DNA from: Brevibacillus_H sp049846925
Lineage (GTDB): Bacteria; Bacillota; Bacilli; Brevibacillales; Brevibacillaceae
DNA: 64,000 bases
Reading direction: 5' to 3'
NCBI RefSeq assembly: GCF_049846925.1
Contig: NZ_JBNCMT010000024.1
Coordinates: 26,452-90,451, forward strand
The translations under genes and the position numbers were made by a program. This document shows positions 59,006-64,000 of the stretch, piece after piece. How positions within the stretch are numbered: the stretch's first letter is position 1; each line of letters starts with the position of its first letter. The notes under the pieces were generated by a model that did not search any database, had not been told where the DNA came from, and saw only the letters and a list, made by a program, of their open reading frames with translations.

Positions 59006-60164
59006 GGGCAGCCTCCTCGTTCGAATCTGCATCCAGCTTCCAGATGATACTCTTTCGCTGCTTCTCATCCAGCACGAGCTTGCCTCGATCTGTCTTTGCA
59101 AACACTGCATGATCCAGATTGGCACCTGCAAAGTTTACGTTTTCTAGATTGGCGCCGAAAAAAATGGCACCCCTTAAGTCCGCTCCACTGAAATCTGCGC
59201 CATACAAATTGGCACCTGTGAAATTCACACGATCGAATCCTGGCATCTCCCAGGTCATCGTTCTAGGTAGTCCGTTGGCTCCTTTTGCTTCCCGAAAGAT
59301 TGCTTCATGCAAATCGCAATTCCGAAAATCTGCTTCATAAATCAGGCTATTGCTGAAATCCGTCCCAACTAAACTTCCGTGATTCCACTTCGTTCCAACG
59401 AGAATGCACCGAATCAGCTGGCTTCGTGACAGATTGCTACCACTCAAATCTGCATAACGCAAATCAATGCTTTCGTAGTTGCCTTCTGACAAATCCAGAT
59501 GAGAATAAACCTCGTAGGCATAATCCAGACCTTTTTTTGTCTCGAACCATGCTTTGATCTGTTCCGCTTCTTTTTTGCTCCGATCCAGTTTGTACACAAC
59601 TTCATTCAAATCCAAATACTCTCCAACCCGAACTTCCCATTCTTCCTCTATTTCTATCTTTTGAAATTCTTCTATCTTTACGGCATCTGGCATGGCATAT
59701 CTGGCAAGGCTGACTATGTATTGGTTGATATTCTTTGCTTCTCGTAACAGGAGTTGTTCGATATCCGGGGGTGTGATCAGGCCTGCGTAGGCTTTTCTTG
59801 CCTCATCCAGCTCCTGCGCCGCTTGTTCGAGAAATCGAAAGGCCCAGCTTGCGTCATAGGACCACTGGCATTCCTGCTTGTCAAAATACCATCTGCGGTC
59901 ATTTGCATCGATAAGGTAATGATCGCTTCCTGCCAAAATCTCTGTACGGAGCATGGAGTAGTTGATATAGCCGATTTTCCCCTTCTGTCCTGCAGTTTGT
60001 TGCTTGGTAATTTGGTTACATATTTGCCGAAATGATTCGATGAAGCGATCCGCTAGCTGCTCCTTATTCGTCTGAAAATAATCCTCTATAGCAAAGAGAC
60101 ACTCCTGAATCTTTGGACGTACGGTGTGTTCTTCGAAATGCTGCCATGCTTGCATTTTGTTCAC
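58965..60164 (-). CDS. pentapeptide-repeat protein of the spike operon
   Basis: 399 residues. The first 210 are helical and unrecognised. From about residue 225 on, pentapeptide repeats of the A(D/N)Lxx form are clear: YADLSGSNLSRSQLI, TDFSNSLIYEADFRN, GANLYGADFSGADLRGAIFF, ENVNFAGANLDHAVF. They would form a right-handed quadrilateral beta-helix. The start is GTG 60164, seven bases after GGAGG. Its place between the two VgrG-type genes suggests a chaperone or adaptor in loading, but pentapeptide proteins have many roles, so the function is open. Confidence 0.8.
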   Translation of the reverse strand: MNKMQAWQHFEEHTVRPKIQECLFAIEDYFQTNKEQLADRFIESFRQICNQITKQQTAGQKGKIGYINYSMLRTEILAGSDHYLIDANDRRWYFDKQECQWSYDASWAFRFLEQAAQELDEARKAYAGLITPPDIEQLLLREAKNINQYIVSLARYAMPDAVKIEEFQKIEIEEEWEVRVGEYLDLNEVVYKLDRSKKEAEQIKAWFETKKGLDYAYEVYSHLDLSEGNYESIDLRYADLSGSNLSRSQLIRCILVGTKWNHGSLVGTDFSNSLIYEADFRNCDLHEAIFREAKGANGLPRTMTWEMPGFDRVNFTGANLYGADFSGADLRGAIFFGANLENVNFAGANLDHAVFAKTDRGKLVLDEKQRKSIIWKLDADSNEEAAHELFHANTGPSKS

Positions 60165-60207
60165 GTGATTCCTCCTCTCTCCATTCTTTCTGCACCGTTA
60201 TCTGTCA

Positions 60208-61632
60208 TTAGTTCGTCTTAACTTCTTTTCCGTTGATGTTGATGTCTCCATCCATCTTGATTGTGCTTTCTTTGCAACTGATGTTGATCTCTTCCTTGGC
60301 TGAGATTACTACTTTTTTATCTGAACTCATCATGATGTCTTCTTGCGAGACCACCTTGATATTCTTTTTACTGAAGATAAGGATGCCGTCTTTTTCGTTC
60401 AGTTTGATCAGGGTTTCCCCATCCTTGGCACTGATCAAGATTTCTTCGGGACTAAACATAAGCTCCTTACCGTTGGCTGTACGGAAATACTTGATATCTG
60501 GATTACCCAGCTTGTTGTTGGTGCCTTCCTCCGAATTTTTGCGAACGGAACTGAGTGCGATCCCTTCCTCTTCTTTGTTCCCTGGGAAGTAGATACGGAC
60601 GTGGTCATCTAACTCCGGCATGCAGTACCAACCGCTGTTTCCTTCCGCCGTATAAACGGATGAATAAGGAAACCAGGTCGCTTCACTTTTGTTTTGCTGT
60701 TCGTCAATTTCAAGATGAACCTTGACGTTGTCTTTGGCGACTTCGATCACTCGGCCTTGTACGGATAACCCTACGATTCCTTGGTGGTAGACCGTATTTT
60801 GACTCATCCCTTTTGGGGAACAAAGCGTGTAATGATGTTTGAGCAAGCTTTTGCTCATATGGGTGTAGGCTTCACAGACGTACAATGTTTTTCCCTTGAA
60901 TGTAACTCCATTCCCGATTTCGAGCACCTTGTCAGTTTCTACTTCATAGTAGATGAAGTCATTCTCATCCAATGCGGGGTTGTAATTTTCTGATGAGTCC
61001 CGGAACGTAGAAAGACGTTTGCGTACGGAGTAATGATAATCCTCTAGCTTCCCTTTCATCGCTCCCGTCGGCACACCGAAACTAAACTTTGGTTTGTCAA
61101 ACGTGGATGCTGGCACCAGCCCTGTGTGAAAACGGGAGGCCATACGTTTGAGAAACTGCCAGTCTGTCTCTTGGTACTGAATCGTAAACTTGCCGAGTGC
61201 AGCCCCTTTGGACGCCTCATCCATGATGTCCATTCCCGAATATTCGGAAGCAATTTTCTTTAACAATGCTGAATAAGTCATGGCTTTGTTTTGAAACGAA
61301 CGGCTCTTTCGTTTGACGTCCAAATTGTACGAATGAGAGACTGCCTCTACTTCCAAGTAATAAATCCCTCGTACGGCCTTGACTTCAATGTGCAAGACAA
61401 TTCCGGCGAAAATGGGAAAGCTGTTGCCATCGTCATCGATCTGACTGACTTCGATCTGCGTCTCTGGAGTCGTCATATCTACATAACTATCCTTGCGTTC
61501 TTCCGGAACAATGCCTGTAAGGTACAGGCGTGAGTGGTCGTTGATTTTTTTGGTGATGCGCAAATCCTGAATATTGATCAATTGGTACGGAGCTAATTGC
61601 AAATTGTTATAGGCAATGACAGAGAGGTTCAT
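60208..61632 (-). CDS. stand-alone VgrG/gpD-like spike protein
   Basis: About 474 residues. It has the same plan as the N-terminal 500 residues of the VgrG-Rhs protein: YQLINIQDLRITKKINDHSRL, YQETDWQFLKRMASRFHTGLV, GNSGWYCMPELDDHVRIYFPG, then short beta repeats (DGDININGKEVKTN at the end). No toxin is attached. In contractile injection systems such trimers form the puncturing spike. ATG 61632 follows GGGAGGGAGTCTGCA and overlaps the TGA of the DcrB-like gene. It may form mixed trimers with the Rhs-bearing copy or replace it in toxin-free particles. Confidence 0.88.
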   Translation of the reverse strand: MNLSVIAYNNLQLAPYQLINIQDLRITKKINDHSRLYLTGIVPEERKDSYVDMTTPETQIEVSQIDDDGNSFPIFAGIVLHIEVKAVRGIYYLEVEAVSHSYNLDVKRKSRSFQNKAMTYSALLKKIASEYSGMDIMDEASKGAALGKFTIQYQETDWQFLKRMASRFHTGLVPASTFDKPKFSFGVPTGAMKGKLEDYHYSVRKRLSTFRDSSENYNPALDENDFIYYEVETDKVLEIGNGVTFKGKTLYVCEAYTHMSKSLLKHHYTLCSPKGMSQNTVYHQGIVGLSVQGRVIEVAKDNVKVHLEIDEQQNKSEATWFPYSSVYTAEGNSGWYCMPELDDHVRIYFPGNKEEEGIALSSVRKNSEEGTNNKLGNPDIKYFRTANGKELMFSPEEILISAKDGETLIKLNEKDGILIFSKKNIKVVSQEDIMMSSDKKVVISAKEEINISCKESTIKMDGDININGKEVKTN

Positions 61633-62276
61633 TGCAGACTCCCTCCCTTCACGTGATCGCATTGCTCAACGATCTCTACTGACTCTAATACTCCCCTTGC
61701 GATGGGTTGCCAGTCTTCCATTTGGTCGATTGTACAGTTGAAGGTACATAGCAGGGCTTTGCCTTCCAACGAAATAAAGAACATCAATTGATAAACATCC
61801 GTGTCCAAGGCAGGGGTAATGCACTCGCAATACCCGATTTGGTGTCCGTTCGTTTCTCTGATGCCTTCTCCAATCCATTGTGCTGCCGGTTGTGTCTTCT
61901 TCACGATTTGAACCATGGCATCTGTAAACTTTTTCATTTCTGATTCGACGAGCGAAGTAGGTATATGATTGAAGGCAATATTGATCGAGGCTGACGTGTC
62001 GGTATAAATGAGGCCAGGTCTTCGCTCGGAAGGATATTTGAAAGATGCCATTTCTTGAGACATGACCTTGAATGACTTGGGCATTCGGATTTTGATCTTT
62101 TCCGAGAGAATGCTTCTCTCTTCCAGTGGAATGTGCTCATCACCAATCACGATAAAGGCTTGTTGCAAATTCTGACCAAAGCGTTGAGGCTGAGTATTAC
62201 GCCGATCATCTGAAGAATGTGTGTTATCTTCCAGTTCGTTCATCATGTGAATGATTTTTTCATCCATACGCTCCAT
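61629..62276 (-). CDS. DcrB-related protein
   Basis: 215 residues. The core from about residue 60 matches DcrB/DUF1795-like proteins: EKIKIRMPKSFKVMSQEMA, KYPSERRPGLIYTDTSASI, GYCECITPALDTDVYQLMFF, and a closing LLCTFNCTIDQMEDW. This fold is common in type VI and related loci, where it may act as a stabilising or loading factor. There is no signal peptide, so it is cytoplasmic, unlike classical DcrB. GGAAGGTGAAAAA precedes ATG 62276. The stop overlaps the start of the spike gene (ATGA). Confidence 0.8.
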   Translation of the reverse strand: MERMDEKIIHMMNELEDNTHSSDDRRNTQPQRFGQNLQQAFIVIGDEHIPLEERSILSEKIKIRMPKSFKVMSQEMASFKYPSERRPGLIYTDTSASINIAFNHIPTSLVESEMKKFTDAMVQIVKKTQPAAQWIGEGIRETNGHQIGYCECITPALDTDVYQLMFFISLEGKALLCTFNCTIDQMEDWQPIARGVLESVEIVEQCDHVKGGSLQ

Positions 62277-62302
62277 TTTTTCACCTTCCTTTTGGCACTT
62301 GC

Positions 62303-63076
62303 CTAATCCACAATGACTCGCTGACGTCCACCAGGCAGGTCACGACGAACACGGCTTCCCGTACGAATTTCATCCAGAATAATTCCAAGATATTTGTGGA
62401 TTTGTAAATTAGAATAGTCCTTAAAACCTGATCCCAGCCGATTGCTTACATAGTAAAGAATGAGCTGTCGGTCAACAGTACCTTGTTGCATGCATTGCAT
62501 CGCAAATGAAATATCATACGGATGAGATGCCCCTGCTTGCAATGCTTCGGTGGCGAAATAGCGGAGGATCGCTGGATGCAATGTGCTTCTTTCATACCCC
62601 GCATACTCTACGTGAATCAGTTGTAATGTGTTGAATTCTGTGGCAAGGTCTCCAAAGCTCTGGTATTGTGATCGGAGCTGTGCTCCTTCTTTGAGCTTGA
62701 ATCGCGCCAACTCCATTTCATTCGTATGAATTTGGACTCGTTCATCCAAGGCGATTTCTGTCTCGTAATAGGTGTAATCACTGGTTGATTGTTCTTCCTT
62801 GAAACGTATCTTCAACAGTGTTTCTTTGCCCGAATTGGTATAGCAAAGCTGGCATTCATTGGCGAGTATGTAGATTCTGCCTTGGTGCTTCACGATTCCC
62901 TTGGTAATGGTAAGAGAATCGTCTCCTACGAGTACATCTGCACCCGTAATGATGCCATCTGAGAAATCCTGGAATAAAATCTCAGTAAAGTCTCGTGGGT
63001 AATCCCGCAAGTTCTCCAGCATTTCTTTTTTTAAAATTCTCCCTTTCAGGAAGTGTGGAAAGTGATTGGAAAACAA
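62303..63076 (-). CDS. unrecognised 257-residue protein of the spike operon
   Basis: No named family is assigned. Residues about 25-90 carry an all-beta stretch (FSDGIITGADVLVGDDSLTIT, KGIVKHQGRIYILANECQL) with the look of phage baseplate or tail-associated domains. The C-terminal part is helical (ILRYFATEALQAGASHPYDI, LQIHKYLGIILDEIR). The start is TTG 63076, eight bases after AGAGGGG. It is 26 bases upstream of the DcrB-like gene and 30 bases downstream of the Hsp70-like gene, all in one direction. A structural role with the spike is inferred from context only. Confidence 0.6.
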   Translation of the reverse strand: MFSNHFPHFLKGRILKKEMLENLRDYPRDFTEILFQDFSDGIITGADVLVGDDSLTITKGIVKHQGRIYILANECQLCYTNSGKETLLKIRFKEEQSTSDYTYYETEIALDERVQIHTNEMELARFKLKEGAQLRSQYQSFGDLATEFNTLQLIHVEYAGYERSTLHPAILRYFATEALQAGASHPYDISFAMQCMQQGTVDRQLILYYVSNRLGSGFKDYSNLQIHKYLGIILDEIRTGSRVRRDLPGGRQRVIVD

Positions 63077-63106
63077 TGCTGTCCCCTCTTCCTTTACATG
63101 CCATAT

Positions 63107-64000
63107 TTACTTCCAACCATCGAAGAAGTCTAATTCAGACAGATCATTTTCGAAGGCGAAGAAGCGTTTTTTGCCGAGATACAACTGTTCTTTTTGTCTG
63201 GCCACAGGAACGACATGAAATCCCCAATCGCTTTCTGCGGAGAATACAAAGAACTTCACTTCCCCGTTAAAAATGGAGTCTGTATCATCTTGTGGTATTT
63301 TGTTTCCAAATCTCTCTTTGATCTCTTGATACACGACAGGTCGATAGGTCGAAGCATCATTTTGATAAACATAGGTTTGGCGCACGCGCTCTTCACTGTC
63401 TTTCAGCATGAACTCAATCTCGGCTGCTTCGATCGGTCGTGATATGAAGCCTTGAATTTGACTTAGCTTCTCTTGATGCTGGACCAGGATTTTCTCTCGC
63501 TTGTTGTGAGTGAATGACGTTACGGAATAAGGAACAATTGGAGCATGGTTGGTGATGCTAGTTTCGATAAAGCCGACTTTGCGAGCATTGAGGTATCGGA
63601 TGGCACCTCGCAGGCAAGATAGCTTTAAGTCAGGCACTTTGTCGGCATCTTCTGCTTTTTGTTTAAATTCAATGCTGCGACCAGGAACGAACTCCTTCAA
63701 TGCTTCTTTGAACAAGTCAATTCGGCACGATTGCCCCGTTAATTTGATGATCGAATAGTCTTGGAGCTTGCCTTCCTGAAAGAAATCATCCAGGAATTTA
63801 CGCACAATCTCATAAATATCTGCCTTGATTAGTTGGTTGATCTCCTTGATCGTGAAAACAACATCAGGGAATTCATACACATCGGCAAATCTTCCTTGCT
63901 CTCGTACAGATAAAGCCCACCGTTCGACTGCTGTAATTTTGAGATCGTTATTTCTTTGATCATTGCTTTCCGCATGGAATCGATTTCGCAGCATGCCTGT
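63107..64000 (-). CDS. Hsp70/actin-like ATPase-fold protein, C-terminal part (runs off the window)
   Basis: At least 295 residues; the frame continues beyond the window edge, so the ATG at 63994 is probably internal. The segment DYSIIKLTGQSCRIDLFKEAL followed by KEFVPGRSIEFK closely parallels the Hsp70-family nucleotide-binding domain motif (LTGGSSRIPLVKEA, FPGK). A C-terminal region with YQEIKERFGNKIPQDDTDS and VKFFVFSAESDWGFH is unrecognised. Hsp70-like proteins accompany some type VI-like and SrfB-type toxin loci, where they may help load effectors. It is the most upstream gene seen in this operon. Confidence 0.7.
   Translation of the reverse strand, partial: TGMLRNRFHAESNDQRNNDLKITAVERWALSVREQGRFADVYEFPDVVFTIKEINQLIKADIYEIVRKFLDDFFQEGKLQDYSIIKLTGQSCRIDLFKEALKEFVPGRSIEFKQKAEDADKVPDLKLSCLRGAIRYLNARKVGFIETSITNHAPIVPYSVTSFTHNKREKILVQHQEKLSQIQGFISRPIEAAEIEFMLKDSEERVRQTYVYQNDASTYRPVVYQEIKERFGNKIPQDDTDSIFNGEVKFFVFSAESDWGFHVVPVARQKEQLYLGKKRFFAFENDLSELDFFDGWK

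Overview
The window looks like chromosomal DNA from an endospore-forming, aerobic or denitrifying member of the Bacillota, most probably Paenibacillaceae and close to Brevibacillus. This is inferred from gene content: YhcN/YlaJ and Gmad2 sporulation-type lipoproteins, DUF3231, the mrfA/mrfB (yprA/yprB) pair, clade II (Sec-dependent) nosZ, strong AGGAGG-type ribosome binding sites and frequent GTG/TTG starts. No rRNA, tRNA, CRISPR array or insertion sequence was seen.

Layout. 1-7.1 kb: housekeeping and small genes (DUF3231, NAD-dependent epimerase, a second IF-3-like protein, a Gmad2 lipoprotein, a tandem pair of CBO0543-type membrane proteins, an alkaline phosphatase superfamily protein, DUF3892, cold-shock protein). 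7.2-23.4 kb: a cell-surface polysaccharide cluster of the Wzx/Wzy type. It holds sugar-nucleotide supply (GalU, UDP-glucose dehydrogenase, UDP-sugar epimerase, CapD-type dehydratase, DegT aminotransferase), a chain-length regulator/tyrosine kinase, flippase, polymerase, an AsnB-type amidotransferase, the initiating sugar transferase, and a terminal gene that fuses a GT4 glycosyltransferase to an LCP cell-wall ligase. 23.4-32 kb: nitrous oxide respiration (nosD, a nosC-type cytochrome, nosZ, nosB) beside copper genes (CopA, a SafE/UreH-like membrane protein, a FixH/YtkA-like lipoprotein). 32-35.6 kb: mrfB and mrfA DNA repair.

35.7-45 kb is an accessory island: an unrecognised 650-residue protein with a putative PD-(D/E)XK partner, a truncated yyaL remnant, a putative nuclease with an SEC-C tail, and a bacterial RNA-repair pair, pnkp and hen1. 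The hen1 frame is broken by one in-frame TAA. 45.1-46.7 kb holds a WYL regulator and a DinB-family protein.

46.8 kb to the end is a polymorphic-toxin locus read on the minus strand. Its core operon encodes an Hsp70-like protein (partial at the window edge), an unrecognised 257-residue protein, a DcrB-like protein, a stand-alone VgrG-like spike, a pentapeptide-repeat protein, an Imm11/DUF1629-like protein, a DUF4280 PAAR-like tip and a 1933-residue VgrG-Rhs-nuclease (Tox-SHH) fusion. Downstream lie its probable immunity gene, further immunity genes, a decayed Rhs copy, an orphan AHH-nuclease cassette with its own immunity gene, and a deletion scar joining spike sequence to the tail of a SUKH-type immunity gene. 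Long, nearly identical direct repeats point to repeated recombination. The spike, tip and toxin genes probably work together to load and deliver the Rhs nuclease. No sheath or tube gene is visible here, so the injection machine is either outside the window or different in kind.
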